Assembly: GCA_013373085.1 (NCBI GenBank)
Contig: JABXIM010000008.1
Coordinates: 1 to 42,447 of the forward strand
Length of the DNA stretch: 42,447 bases
Direction: 5' to 3'
From: Oceanospirillaceae bacterium
GTDB lineage: Bacteria > Pseudomonadota > Gammaproteobacteria > Pseudomonadales > Balneatricaceae
The position numbers and the translations under genes are program-made. Shown piece after piece: positions 25,609 to 35,445 of this stretch; position 1 is the stretch's first letter, and every line of letters starts with the position of its first letter. Below the pieces are notes generated by a model that did no database searches, was not told where the DNA came from, and was given only the letters and a program-made list of their open reading frames with translations.

Positions 25609-26025
25609 ATGAGCAACCTGCAACTCTTCATCCACCATCCCGACGAGATTCCGCTCGATCTCGAAGTGATCGAACGCCCTCTTGCCCACAACGAAAACGC
25701 CATGCCCCTGAGGCTGGTCTGCCGTCTGCCGATACCGCTCGAGAGCGGACAACTGGTCAGCATCCACACGCGGGATCAGATCCATTGCCCGAACGTCACC
25801 GGCCAGGTCGACTGGTGCAGCCCGCAACGGGGCGGATACGAACTCGGCATTCTGTTCCCGGATTCGGAGCACGCGATGCGGATTCGGATGTTCGAGCAGG
25901 TTTGTCATATCCGCCGTTACCGACTTTACCTCGAGGAGCACCAGGGTCGATTCCTGAGCGAAGATGAAGCCGCCATGGAGTGGATTGCCAGATACGCCGC
26001 ACTTTTCCCGTCGAATGCCCTATAA
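25609..26025 (+). CDS. PilZ-like small protein without the c-di-GMP arginine motif
   Basis: 138 aa from ATG 25609 with CGGAGG 6 bases upstream. The centre looks like a PilZ beta-barrel: MPLRLVCRLPIPLESGQLVSIHTRD, CPNVTGQVDWCSPQRGGYELGILFPDS, then helices ending EDEAAMEWIARYAALFPSNAL. The RxxxR ... D/NxSxxG c-di-GMP-binding motif is not recognisable. It may be a non-canonical PilZ that acts by protein contact. Preceded by a long structured leader; no obvious operon partner (kdsA follows after 85 bases). Family assignment is tentative. Confidence 0.6.
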   Translation: MSNLQLFIHHPDEIPLDLEVIERPLAHNENAMPLRLVCRLPIPLESGQLVSIHTRDQIHCPNVTGQVDWCSPQRGGYELGILFPDSEHAMRIRMFEQVCHIRRYRLYLEEHQGRFLSEDEAAMEWIARYAALFPSNAL

Positions 26026-26104
26026 TCGAGCCTTTCGAACGGTGTGCCCCCTCAACAGCCGTTGACGATGGTGGGGCCGCTGAGCCCAGTTCCGGCAACG
26101 GTAG

Positions 26105-26962
<858 letters not shown>

Positions 26963-26974
26963 CGCAGAGCGCCG

Positions 26975-26996
26975 GAGAGCCGCCTCCGCGGCTCTT
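26975..26996 (+). terminator. Hairpin terminator after kdsA
   Basis: AGAGCCGC-CTCC-GCGGCTCT followed by TT; an 8-bp perfect stem with a 4-base loop, 12 bases after the kdsA stop. The T-run is very short, so termination may need Rho or be partial. Confidence 0.65.
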
Positions 26997-27062
26997 TCCG
27001 GCGACACTTAAATTTGTCGCCCGGCTTGTCTATCATCAGTGAAAATCTGGACAAGGCCCGCG

Positions 27063-29051
27063 ATGGATACGTCGAAGGACACGCAGTACCCGCCCCTCGC
27101 CAGCGGTCAGACGCTGGGACCCGACCATCACCGCTTCCAGCTTGTCGAGTCCATCGGCGAGCACCTGTTCGGCGAACTCTGGCAGGCCACGGACCTCAGC
27201 ACTCAGCCGACGGCGACCGTCACCCTGCTGATTCTCAATCCGCAGCTCGTCGCTGACACCGCCTTCGTCAACGCCTTCAAGAAACAGCAGACGCTGTGCA
27301 AGTCCCTCGCACACCCACATCTCGCCGCGTGTTATGGCTTTTTCCTCGACCGCAGTGGCCGGCTGTTCAGCGCCCACGAGGCCCTCGAAGGTCTGACCCT
27401 GGCGCAACTGCTGCGACAGCGGCGGGGCCGAAAAATGCCGCCGGCGCAAAAACGGGCCCTGCTGGGCCAGATCGCACAGGCGCTGGAGGCCGGTTACCGC
27501 AAGCTGCGCCAGCCCCACGGTGCGCTGACGCCGGCACAGGTATTCATCAACCGCCGCGAAGGGGTCAAGCTGTTCGGCTTCGCCGGCCTGGAGTGCCTGC
27601 AGCAAGCCTCACGGCTGCTGCCGGCTCTGGCGCAGGCAAGCGAGTGTTACCTGGCACCCGAAGCCGAAGGCCCGGGCCGGCCCGATGCCCGCGCCGACCG
27701 CTACAGTCTGGCGCTACTGGCCCACGAGTTGCTTGCCGGTGCACCGCCCTGGACATCGCCGCCCGCAGACCGGGACCCGTCCCGACTCTCCCGGCCAGGG
27801 AAAATCAGCGCCCAGCAGTGGCCGCTGATCTGTGCGGCATTGTCGCCTGCGGCAGACGGACGGCCCGCCAGCACCACCGGCTGGGTCCGCGAACTGTTCA
27901 GCACCGAGCCCCGTGCCGATGAGCCCGACGCCAAAACCGCCACCTCGCCGGCAACGCAAGCCGCTCCGGCCGGCGCGGCCGGGTCGGGCAAAGGACAACG
28001 GCTGGGACTTCCTGCCCTTGGCAGGCTGCGTCGCTCGCTGCCCGCGGCCCGTTTACGAGGCCCCGCCATTTTCGCCGCCGGACTGGCGTTGGGGTTCTGG
28101 CTCGGTGTCTGGATCAGCCAGCAGCAACTCGACGCCACACGCACGCAGCTGCTGGACGTGGCTCGCCGGGGCGCGGAACTTCGCACCGCGCTGCAGGCCA
28201 TGCAGGCTGAACAGCCCGAGTCGCCCGCAGGCATGGCGCAAACGGGTCCCGGACCCACTGCGACACCGGTACCGAATGACAACGACAATGACACCACAGC
28301 TTCCGTGTCCGACGCCTTCCGCGACGAGCTGCGCGACGGCGGTTTCGGCCCTGAGATGGTGGCGCTGCCCGCCGGCAGCTTCGTCATCGGATCGGACTCG
28401 AAACTCGCCGATGATAACGAACGCCCGCCGCAGCGAATCGAAATCACCCATGGTGTCGCTCTCGCTCGCCATGAAGTGACCTTCGAGCAGTACGATCGCT
28501 TCGCCGATGCCACCGGCCGGCCACGCCCGGACGACAACGGCTGGGGCCGCGGCGACCAGCCGGTGATCAACGTCAGCTGGCGTGACGCCCAGGCCTACGC
28601 GCGCTGGCTGTCGGAGCAGACCGGACAGCCCTATCGACTGCCCTCCGAAGCGGAGTGGGAATACGCCGCCCGTGCCGGTACCGAAGGTCCCTACTGGTGG
28701 GGCGACTCACTGGGCCAGGGGCACGCGGTGTGCGACGAGTGCGGCAGCGACTGGGACGGCCGCCAGCCGGCGCCGATCGGAAGTTTCCCTGCCAACCCCT
28801 GGGGCCTTTATGACCTCAACGGCAATGTCGACGAATGGGTGCAGGACTGCTATTCCGACAGTCACAGCGGCATACCGCTTGACGGCAGGGCCAGGAACGC
28901 GGGCAACTGCGAGTTGCGCGTTATGCGCGGCGGCTCCTGGTTCGACATCGGCCGCCTGATACGCGCGTCGAGCCGCTACCGGCATCCGCCCGACAGCAGC
29001 CGCTCGAGCTGGGGGTTCCGGGTCGCGGTGGATTTGCAGGCCCGGGGTTGA
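27063..29051 (+). CDS. Pseudokinase-TM-FGE-sulfatase fusion protein
   Basis: 662 aa from ATG 27063 (a GTG 24 bases earlier is less likely). Residues about 20-280 have a Ser/Thr kinase fold (YLAPE at 196-200, DRYSLALLAHELLAGAPPW at 212-230), but the catalytic parts are lost: the HRDxKxxN loop reads HGALTPAQ (152-159), DFG is replaced (LFGFAG), and the beta3 lysine is not seen (ATVTLLILNP). A Pro/Ala linker and one membrane helix (about 335-352) follow, then a coiled stretch and, from about 430, an FGE-sulfatase domain: MVALPAGSFVIGSD, ALARHEVTFEQYDRFADATG, NVSWRDAQAYARWLSEQTGQPYRLPSEAEWEYAARAG, CDECGS (557-562), GLYDLNGNVDEWVQD, VMRGGSWFD. The copper-binding cysteine pair of true FGE is absent. 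Cytoplasmic pseudokinase and periplasmic FGE-like domain are likely; function unknown. Confidence 0.85.
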   Translation: MDTSKDTQYPPLASGQTLGPDHHRFQLVESIGEHLFGELWQATDLSTQPTATVTLLILNPQLVADTAFVNAFKKQQTLCKSLAHPHLAACYGFFLDRSGRLFSAHEALEGLTLAQLLRQRRGRKMPPAQKRALLGQIAQALEAGYRKLRQPHGALTPAQVFINRREGVKLFGFAGLECLQQASRLLPALAQASECYLAPEAEGPGRPDARADRYSLALLAHELLAGAPPWTSPPADRDPSRLSRPGKISAQQWPLICAALSPAADGRPASTTGWVRELFSTEPRADEPDAKTATSPATQAAPAGAAGSGKGQRLGLPALGRLRRSLPAARLRGPAIFAAGLALGFWLGVWISQQQLDATRTQLLDVARRGAELRTALQAMQAEQPESPAGMAQTGPGPTATPVPNDNDNDTTASVSDAFRDELRDGGFGPEMVALPAGSFVIGSDSKLADDNERPPQRIEITHGVALARHEVTFEQYDRFADATGRPRPDDNGWGRGDQPVINVSWRDAQAYARWLSEQTGQPYRLPSEAEWEYAARAGTEGPYWWGDSLGQGHAVCDECGSDWDGRQPAPIGSFPANPWGLYDLNGNVDEWVQDCYSDSHSGIPLDGRARNAGNCELRVMRGGSWFDIGRLIRASSRYRHPPDSSRSSWGFRVAVDLQARG

Positions 29052-29104
29052 ACGAAACAGCCGACAGGCGCTCATAGCCTGTTCACGGGATAAGGAGAAT
29101 TTCG

Positions 29105-30496
29105 ATGTACATGCCGATTCGCCGCCTGAGCCTGTTGTTACTGGCCGCAATGGCGGCACCGCTACAGGCCGCGCCGCTGCAGATCGATGCCAACGCGCGA
29201 CAGAGCCTGAGCCTGACGGTTTACAGCCAGAACCTGGGACTGGTTCGCGACACCCGCCACCTGCCGGCGCTGGCCGCCGGCCAGACCGTGGCCATCGGGG
29301 ACGTCAGCCGGCGCATGCAGACCGAGACCCTGTCGATCCGCGGCGCCGGCAGCGTGCTGGAGCAGACCCTCAATACCAATCTGCTGTCGCACCACGCGAT
29401 CCTGCAGCACTACCTGGGTCAGGAGCTGAGCCTGGCCCGGCGCAACCCCGCCAGCGGCGACGAAAGCCTGGCCACGGTTACCCTGCTGAGCGTCGAGGGC
29501 GACCGGGCACTGGTCCGGCGTGACGACCGGGTCGAAAGCGTGCCGCTGAACCAGGACTGGCGCTTCATTTTCCCTCAGTTGCCGCCTCACCTGATCAGCA
29601 AACCGAGCCTGGAGTTTCGCAGTCGTGGCACCGATGCCTCCAACGACGCCACCTTCAGTTACCTGACCGAAGGGCTCGGCTGGCAGATGGACTATGTGCT
29701 GAATCTCGACGACAGCGGCAACGGCATGGCGCTCGAAGGCCTGGCGACGCTGCACAACGATACCGGCGTGGACTTTCGCGACGCCAGCTTCCAGCTGCTG
29801 GCCGGCAGCCTGAACCAGCCGCAGCCGGTCGCCTATCGCAAGGCGACGCTGGAGATGGCGGCGATGGCCGCCGATGCAGGCGCCGCACCACCCCAGGCGT
29901 TTCAGGACTACCACCTGTACAGTCTGCCGCAGCGCACCGATCTGCTGGACCAGCAGCACAAGCAACTGCCCCTGGTCAGCATCGACGCACTGCCGGTGGC
30001 GAAAGAGTACCGCCACGAATTCCTGGCGCTTCCCCGTCCCGACGGCCAGCGCCACCGATCGGCGCCGCAGACCTGGCTGCGCTTTCGCAACGATGCCGGC
30101 CAGCCGCTGCCGGCCGGCGCTGTTCGCGCCTTCGCGCCGGACAGTGGCGGCCGCCTGCAATTCATTGGCGGCAGCCGCATCGATCATACCGCGCAGGGAC
30201 AGGATGTGGAGCTGCAGCTCGGCGATGCCTTCGACCTGAGCGTCGAACGCCAGCAGACCCTGTTCCAGAAGGAGTACGACGCCGATCTGCTCGAATATGA
30301 AGTGCTGGTGCGCAATAGCGGCGATGCCGACAGGCAACTGCAGCTGGCGGTCAATTTTACCCAGCCCTGGGAGTTGCAGCACAGCGAGCCGGCACTGAGC
30401 CAGGAACGCGGCGGCCGTGCCATATGGACGCTCGACGTGCCCGCCCGTGACAAGCGCGTACTGCGCTTCCGGGTCAAGCTGAAGAAGCCGCAATAG
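29105..30496 (+). CDS. DUF4139 exported protein
   Basis: 463 aa with a signal peptide (MYMPIRRLSLLLLAAMAAPLQA). The DUF4139 pattern is clear: LSLTVYSQNLGLVRDTRHL near the N-terminus, a central LSYLTEGLGWQMDYVLNLDDSGNGMALEGLATLHNDTGVDFRDASFQLLAG, and a C-terminal beta-rich part with YEVLVRNSGDADRQLQLAVNFTQPWELQHSEPAL and RFRVKLKK. Such proteins are periplasmic or outer-surface beta-proteins of unknown role. It lies 53 bases after the pseudokinase-FGE gene with GGAG as ribosome site; the two may form an operon. Confidence 0.85.
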   Translation: MYMPIRRLSLLLLAAMAAPLQAAPLQIDANARQSLSLTVYSQNLGLVRDTRHLPALAAGQTVAIGDVSRRMQTETLSIRGAGSVLEQTLNTNLLSHHAILQHYLGQELSLARRNPASGDESLATVTLLSVEGDRALVRRDDRVESVPLNQDWRFIFPQLPPHLISKPSLEFRSRGTDASNDATFSYLTEGLGWQMDYVLNLDDSGNGMALEGLATLHNDTGVDFRDASFQLLAGSLNQPQPVAYRKATLEMAAMAADAGAAPPQAFQDYHLYSLPQRTDLLDQQHKQLPLVSIDALPVAKEYRHEFLALPRPDGQRHRSAPQTWLRFRNDAGQPLPAGAVRAFAPDSGGRLQFIGGSRIDHTAQGQDVELQLGDAFDLSVERQQTLFQKEYDADLLEYEVLVRNSGDADRQLQLAVNFTQPWELQHSEPALSQERGGRAIWTLDVPARDKRVLRFRVKLKKPQ

Positions 30497-30568
30497 CGGC
30501 TGGAGATGAACCCCGGGAGCCCCTCTCAGGACGAAAGCAAGCTGACTCAGGCGCTGCACCCATATTTT

Positions 30569-30739
30569 GTGGGAGCTCACTCCGTGAGCGAAGGCTATCG
30601 AGACGACGACCACCGGGCCAATTCGCCCGGAGATCGGGCTCCTACCGGGAATGCAGAAACCTCCACCGTAGGAGCGGCGCCTCGCGGCGAATGGTCTGGT
30701 ATGGTGCCTTCGGACTTCGCGGCGGGGCGCCGCTCCCAC
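30569..30739. repeat. REP-like palindromic elements, family A copies 5 and 6 (tandem)
   Basis: Copy 5 runs 30569-30645 (GTGGGAGCTCACTCCGTGAG ... GGGCTCCTAC) and copy 6 runs 30668-30739 (GTAGGAGCGGCGCCTCGCGG ... GGGGCGCCGCTCCCAC). They lie in the gap between the convergent DUF4139 and Sel1-repeat genes. Copy 5 has a different left-arm core (CTCACTCCGTGAG), so two subtypes of the element exist. Confidence 0.75.
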
Positions 30740-30768
30740 AACACCCAGAACTCCGACAGGCGCCGACG

Positions 30769-31239
30769 TTACACCGGCGCGATCATCGCTTCCCAGCGGG
30801 AGGCTTCGGCGCTGTCCGGGGCCTGGCCGAGGGCGCCATCGCGGTAGACCTCGATCAGCCGTCGCAGCGCCAGTGGATGCCTCAACGCGGCGGCGCGGCG
30901 GTAATAGTGCAGCGCACGGGCATTATTCACTGGAAAACGGTGCTCGAAACCCTGCTCGCAGATACGCCCCAACTGATAGCAGGCCTTGGCATCGCCCTTG
31001 TCCGCGGCGCGTTCCAGATAAAGCGCGCCCTGAATGCGATTAGCGATACCGTCGCCACGAAAATGCAGCAGATGACCGTAAACCGACAGCGCGCGCCGGC
31101 AGTCATTGTCGGCAGCGAAGCGGAACAACTTCATCACGAAGTCGTGCTTGCGGCGCGAGTTGCGCAGCAGCCTGGAGCGAAACAACCCGTAGGCAAGCCA
31201 GAAAATCAGCGGTGCCAGCAGCTTCGTCAGCAGTCGCAT
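30769..31239 (-). CDS. Sel1-repeat protein with N-terminal membrane anchor
   Basis: 156 aa from ATG 31239, which has GGAG upstream; the frame is open 16 codons further but without a ribosome site. An N-terminal hydrophobic helix (LLTKLLAPLIFWLAYGLF) is followed by about three Sel1-like repeats: DNDCRRALSVYGHLLHFRGDGIANRIQGALYLERAADKGDAKACYQLGRICEQGFEHRFPVNNARALHYYRRAAALRHPLALRRLIEVY. Sel1/TPR-like solenoids are protein-binding modules. No partner is evident. It converges on the DUF4139 gene. Confidence 0.82.
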   Translation of the reverse strand: MRLLTKLLAPLIFWLAYGLFRSRLLRNSRRKHDFVMKLFRFAADNDCRRALSVYGHLLHFRGDGIANRIQGALYLERAADKGDAKACYQLGRICEQGFEHRFPVNNARALHYYRRAAALRHPLALRRLIEVYRDGALGQAPDSAEASRWEAMIAPV

Positions 31240-31515
31240 GTTCAGTCTCCGTTGCAAAGGCAGCTGATATTGTACCGCCTTTGCCAAACCCGATGTCAGT
31301 CCCGGTCCGATCCGGCATCATCCGCGGCAGCGTCAGCGACGCCACCCCTTTCACAAATTTCCCCGGTCCGTTATAACTGTGCCCTGTACCGGCGATAAGC
31401 CCATAACCTGCAATAGCGCCGAAGCGGTTCCCGCAGCCTCGTTTCAGGCACAGGCTGATGGCCTCAGGGCCATGTGGACCTAAGTTGCAGGTTCCCCAAC
31501 CGAGAAAGGAACGTC

Positions 31516-32484
31516 ATGAAGGTTTACGAGGACAATTCGCAGTCGATCGGTAATACTCCGCTGGTCCGGCTCAAGCACCTGGCCCCCAATGCCAATCTTT
31601 ATGCCAAGCTCGAATCCCGCAACCCGGCCGGCTCAGTCAAGTGCCGTATCGGCGCCAGCATGATCTGGGCGGCGGAAGAGTCCGGAGCGCTAAAGCCCGG
31701 CATGACCCTGGTCGAACCGACCAGCGGCAATACCGGCATCGCGCTGGCCTTCGTCGCGGCTTCGCGCGGTTACCGTCTGATACTCACCATGCCGTCGTCG
31801 ATGAGCCTCGAACGCCGCAAGCTGATGAAGGCGCTCGGGGCGGAGATCGTGCTCACCGAAGCGCCCAAGGGCATGAAAGGCGCCATTGCCAAGGCCAATG
31901 AGCTGGTCGAGGCCAATCCGGACAGCCACCTGATGCTGCACCAGTTCCAAAACCCGGCCAATCCGGCGATTCACGAGAAAACCACCGGCCCCGAAATCTG
32001 GAACGATACCGACGGCGAAATCGACGTACTGGTCGCGGGCGTCGGCACCGGTGGCACCATCACAGGCGTATCGCGCTATATCAAGCAAACCCAGGGCAAG
32101 GCAATCACCTCGGTGGCGGTGGAGCCGACCGACTCGGCCGTGATCAGCCAGACGCTGGCCGGCGCCGAGCTCAAGCCCGCGCCGCACAAGATTCAGGGCA
32201 TCGGCGCCGGTTTCGTGCCCGACAACCTCGATCTCGATCTGGTGGACCGGGTCGAGCAGGTCACAAATGATGAGGCCATCGCCACCGCTCGCGCCCTGAT
32301 GGAGAAAGAAGGCATTCTCGCCGGCATCTCCTGTGGCGCCGCCGCCTGCGCCGCGCTGCGCATCGCCAATGACCCCGCCTTCGCCGGCAAGCATATCGTC
32401 GTGGTGCTGCCGGACTCCGGCGAGCGCTACCTGACGACTGCGCTGTTCGAGGGCGTGTTCAGCGATAACGAGCTGGTGCAGTAA
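31516..32484 (+). CDS. cysK: Cysteine synthase A (O-acetylserine thiol-lyase)
   Basis: 322 aa from ATG 31516 with AAGGA as ribosome site. Very close to E. coli CysK throughout: [19 protein letters not shown], the pyridoxal-phosphate lysine in [110 protein letters not shown] and the phosphate-loop end GISCGAA plus [14 protein letters not shown]. It makes L-cysteine from O-acetylserine and sulfide. It stands alone; sulfur metabolism gene sseA lies 650 bases downstream on the other strand. Confidence 0.96.
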   Translation: MKVYEDNSQSIGNTPLVRLKHLAPNANLYAKLESRNPAGSVKCRIGASMIWAAEESGALKPGMTLVEPTSGNTGIALAFVAASRGYRLILTMPSSMSLERRKLMKALGAEIVLTEAPKGMKGAIAKANELVEANPDSHLMLHQFQNPANPAIHEKTTGPEIWNDTDGEIDVLVAGVGTGGTITGVSRYIKQTQGKAITSVAVEPTDSAVISQTLAGAELKPAPHKIQGIGAGFVPDNLDLDLVDRVEQVTNDEAIATARALMEKEGILAGISCGAAACAALRIANDPAFAGKHIVVVLPDSGERYLTTALFEGVFSDNELVQ

Positions 32485-32704
32485 CGCAGGCGGCGTAATG
32501 CCTGGATTCTTTTGGAGGTTGGGTGAAGGCCGCGAGGTCGCAACCCAACACCGGTAGGATCGAGCTGCCAGAGGCGCCCGTGATGGGTTACGCGATGCCC
32601 GGATCATGCAGCAATCGTTTAAGCCTTTAGCGATGCATCGCTGCACCCATCCTACGGCTGCGCATCCATGCACCCGCGGCATGACCGACAGGGATGTCGG
32701 AAAT

Positions 32705-32748
32705 ACCATTTTTGCAGGAGCAAAAAATGGTGACCGTACATCCTGTAC
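32705..32748. other. Two stem-loops before the bidirectional terminator
   Basis: ACCATTTTTGC-AGGA-GCAAAAAATGGT (32705-32731; one base bulged in the A/T part) and GTACA-TCC-TGTAC (32736-32748) are consecutive. With the next stem they make a chain of three hairpins in 76 bases. Confidence 0.55.
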
Positions 32749-32752
32749 ATAA

Positions 32753-32780
32753 AAATAAGGAGCCTGGCGGCTCCTTATTT
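32753..32780. terminator. Bidirectional rho-independent terminator
   Basis: AAATAAGGAGCC-TGGC-GGCTCCTTATTT is a perfect 12-bp stem with a 4-base loop, with A-run on one side and T-run on the other, so it works in both directions. It ends cysK (plus) and the 65-aa ORF (minus). Confidence 0.85.
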
Positions 32781-32837
32781 CGTGTCATCCCTGGCATGTA
32801 AAGGCACCCTCTGTTCCTGGTGGCGTACCTCCCGGGA

Positions 32838-33035
32838 TCAGTGCAACAGGCTGCGAATCTTTTCGCAGCTCGGGAACTGGGACAAATGATCGACCGTCAC
32901 GCTGTGATCGCTGCTGCGGGTGACCGTGTACCAGCTCGCCTTGGATTCTTTTCCGACGTAGTGCCCGTCAACCTCGAAGGACTCACCGTCGATATCGAGC
33001 ACCGCGATTTTTCGAGTGCGTTCTTGTGTTCGCAT
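32838..33035 (-). CDS. 65-aa orphan protein
   Basis: 65 aa, not recognised. It begins MRTQERTRKIAVLDIDGESFEVDG and ends SQFPSCEKIRSLLH; likely a small beta-rich domain (IAVLDIDGESFEVDGHYVG, SWYTVTRSSDHSVTVDH). GGGGAT 8-12 bases upstream may be the ribosome site. Upstream is an AT-rich 28-base stretch with an inverted repeat (GTAGTC at 33059, GACTAC at 33081) that could be its control region. It stands between two terminators and is transcribed alone. Real gene likely but not certain. Confidence 0.5.
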   Translation of the reverse strand: MRTQERTRKIAVLDIDGESFEVDGHYVGKESKASWYTVTRSSDHSVTVDHLSQFPSCEKIRSLLH

Positions 33036-33135
33036 CCGCCCATCCCCGCTTTTTTATAGTAGTCATAACATAGAAGTATAGACTACAAGCGAAATCTGGC
33101 GCTTTGATGCCGGTCAGACCGCAGTGGCGTGACAG

Positions 33136-33981
33136 TCAGCGGTCCGGTTCGATGGTCGCAACCGGACGGCGCCCGTCCCGAATCCACTGACTCCAGGAAC
33201 CGGCGAAAAGCCGCGAACCGGAGAGACCCGCATGCTCCATTGCCAGCAGATTGTGGCAGGCTGTGACACCGGAACCGCACATATGGACCACCGCCTCGGG
33301 CCGGCGTTCGCCAAGCAGCTTCTGCCACTCCCGTCGCAAGGCTTCGGGCCCTTTGAAGCGGCCGCTATCGAGGTTGTCGGTCAGCGGACGGTTGAGCGAT
33401 CCCGGGATATGACCCGCGACCGGGTCTATCGGCTCCTGCTCGCCGCGAAAACGTTCGCCGCTGCGTGCATCGATCAGGGTGAACGCGGGCGCCTTCAGGT
33501 TGGCCGCCACCGCCTCGACATCAACGACCGCCGCGTTGTCCGGCTGCGCTACCCAGCCCGATTCCTGATCATTGGGGCACTGCCGTTCAGCGGACGCCCC
33601 CAGCGCCAGCCACGCCGGATAGCCGCCATCGAGCACCGCGACGGTGTCGTGGCCGAGCCAGCGCAGCAGCCACCAGGCTCGGGCCGCCATGGCCCCGCCG
33701 CAATCGTCGTAGACCACGACCTGCACGCCCGGTGCTACACCGCAACGACGCAACCGCGCATTCAGCCTGGCAGGCTCCGGCAGCGGATGCCGGCCGTCCT
33801 GCGGACCGATCGGTGACGACAGGTCCGCATCCAGATCGAGGTAGTAGGCACCCGGTATGTGCCCCTCGCCGTAGACGCGGGCGCCGTAACCGGTGTCCGC
33901 AAGACTGAAGCGGCAGTCCAGCAGGCACCAGTTGCCCTGATGCTGCCGGACCTGCTCTGCGGTGACGAGGGTACGGTACAT
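33136..33981 (-). CDS. sseA: 3-mercaptopyruvate sulfurtransferase (tandem rhodanese)
   Basis: 281 aa with two rhodanese domains. The N-terminal (1-130) inactive domain has LLDCRFSLADTGYGARVYGEGHIPGAYYLDLDADLSSP and LRRCGVAPGVQVVVYDDCGGAMAARAWWLLRWLGH; the C-terminal domain has FTLIDARSGERFRGEQEPIDPVAGHIPGSLNRP and the active loop CGSGVTACHN, whose CG[SV]GVTA form marks mercaptopyruvate rather than thiosulfate sulfurtransferases. It transfers sulfur from 3-mercaptopyruvate to thiophilic acceptors in the cytoplasm. GGGGA precedes the ATG. Confidence 0.94.
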   Translation of the reverse strand: MYRTLVTAEQVRQHQGNWCLLDCRFSLADTGYGARVYGEGHIPGAYYLDLDADLSSPIGPQDGRHPLPEPARLNARLRRCGVAPGVQVVVYDDCGGAMAARAWWLLRWLGHDTVAVLDGGYPAWLALGASAERQCPNDQESGWVAQPDNAAVVDVEAVAANLKAPAFTLIDARSGERFRGEQEPIDPVAGHIPGSLNRPLTDNLDSGRFKGPEALRREWQKLLGERRPEAVVHMCGSGVTACHNLLAMEHAGLSGSRLFAGSWSQWIRDGRRPVATIEPDR

Positions 33982-34004
33982 GGAGTTATCCCCAGGTGAA
34001 GCGG

Positions 34005-35285
34005 TTAGAGGTACTGGGCCAGCTCTTCGCGCAGCAGATCCAGCTCGTTCTGTGCCTTCTGCTTCGCCTTCTTCTTCAGCTGCTCGACCTCATCGGCCTT
34101 GGTCGCGATGATCGACTGCGCCACCGCAGCCTTGTCGTCGGCGTTGGCCACTTCGTCGAGCAGCGGCTTGAGCTGCATCAGAATGGCGCGGCGACGCCCT
34201 TCTTCGGCACGGGCGATTTCCTCCGCCGACTTTTCCTTCTTCTTCGCTTCACCGGCGTCGGCTGCGGCCGGAACGTAAGTCAGCGGACGGATACCGGCGG
34301 CGATGCGTACCTTCTCGAGCAGCGGCGCGGCCTTGGCGCGGGCTTTTTCGGCACCTTTCTGCAGCTCCTGCTCGACGAAGCCGAGATCATTCATCAGCTC
34401 GTTGTAACGAGCACGCGGCGCGCTGAGCTTGGCGTCGAGGAACTCGAACAGCTGCTTCTTGGCCTCACCCCAGGCGATCCCCTCTAGGTACTGCTTGCGC
34501 ATCGCCTCGATTTCCTGATCCTGGGCGAAGCAGCTGAAGAGCTGGAACAGGGTGCTGTTGTCGGGATCCTTCGGCTCGCCCGGTTCGCGCAGGTCGGTGG
34601 TGATCTGGTTGATCAGCTTGCGCAGCTCGTCGCTGGAGCAGAACAGCGGAATGGTGTTGTCGTAGCTCTTGGACATCTTGCGCCCATCGAGCCCCGGAAT
34701 CAGCTGGGTCTGCTCGTCGACCTGGGCTTCCGGCAGCGTGAACAGCGGCTCGAACACATGGTTGAACCGACCTGCGACATCGCGCGCCATCTCGATGTGC
34801 TGGATCTGGTCGCGACCCACCGGAATGATATCGGCATTGAACATCAGAATGTCGGCCGCCATCAGGATCGGATAGCTGAACAACCCCATGGTAACGCCGT
34901 CGTCGAGATCCTCGTTACCGGCATCGCGGTTGGCGTCCGTTGCCGCCTTGTAGGCGTGGGCCCGGTTCATCAGTCCCTTGGACGTCATGCAGGTAAGGAT
35001 CCAGGTCAGCTCCGGGATCTCGGGAATGTCGGTCTGGCGGTAATAGGTCGCGACATCGGTATCCAGGCCCAGCGCCAGCCAGGTGGCGGCGATTTCACGG
35101 GTCGAACGCGCCACCCGGTCAGGATCGTGGCACTTGATCAGGGCATGGTAGTCGGCGAGGAAGAAATAGCTGTTGTACGCCGGATTGCGACTGGCTTCGA
35201 TCGCAGGTTTGATAGCCCCGAGATAGTTGCCGATATGCGGGGTACCGGTCGTGGTGATACCGGTCAGAACTGTCTTTTTACTCAT
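34005..35285 (-). CDS. trpS: Tryptophanyl-tRNA synthetase, long form
   Basis: 426 aa; class I synthetase with the HIGN motif at residues 17-20 and KMSKS ([13 protein letters not shown]) near 208. The Rossmann core covers about 1-330. E. coli TrpS has 334 residues, so there is an extra C-terminal part of about 90 residues, Lys/Ala/Glu-rich and probably a coiled coil ([68 protein letters not shown]). A similar long form is common in Pseudomonas and relatives. It charges tRNA-Trp. Divergent from the DUF2789 gene. Confidence 0.95.
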   Translation of the reverse strand: MSKKTVLTGITTTGTPHIGNYLGAIKPAIEASRNPAYNSYFFLADYHALIKCHDPDRVARSTREIAATWLALGLDTDVATYYRQTDIPEIPELTWILTCMTSKGLMNRAHAYKAATDANRDAGNEDLDDGVTMGLFSYPILMAADILMFNADIIPVGRDQIQHIEMARDVAGRFNHVFEPLFTLPEAQVDEQTQLIPGLDGRKMSKSYDNTIPLFCSSDELRKLINQITTDLREPGEPKDPDNSTLFQLFSCFAQDQEIEAMRKQYLEGIAWGEAKKQLFEFLDAKLSAPRARYNELMNDLGFVEQELQKGAEKARAKAAPLLEKVRIAAGIRPLTYVPAAADAGEAKKKEKSAEEIARAEEGRRRAILMQLKPLLDEVANADDKAAVAQSIIATKADEVEQLKKKAKQKAQNELDLLREELAQYL

Positions 35286-35445
35286 GACGCTCGATATGCT
35301 CGCTCAAGCCGGACAATATTGATAACGGCGTATGATACACAAAACAGGCGCGCGCCGCCTTGAGCGTGCTGGCCACTTTGACATCCCCCCTGAGCTGGAC
35401 AACACTCCAGTATGCGTCGCACTCACCCGATCGCAGGAGTTCCTT

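Larger units (their letters stand above)
32485..32837. other. Intergenic region: family B repeat and tandem stem-loops
   Basis: 353 bases without a gene. 32517-32655 is a family B repeat: GTTGGGTGAAGGCC...CAACCCAAC hairpin, then GATGGGTTACGCGATGCC (32582) to CACCCATCCTACGG. After it come three stem-loops in a row at 32705-32731, 32736-32748 and 32753-32780, the last a bidirectional terminator. Confidence 0.7.

Noticed and set aside
27063-27930. Active Ser/Thr protein kinase
   Set aside because: Catalytic Asp, Lys and Asn of the HRDxKxxN loop and the DFG motif are missing; called a pseudokinase instead.
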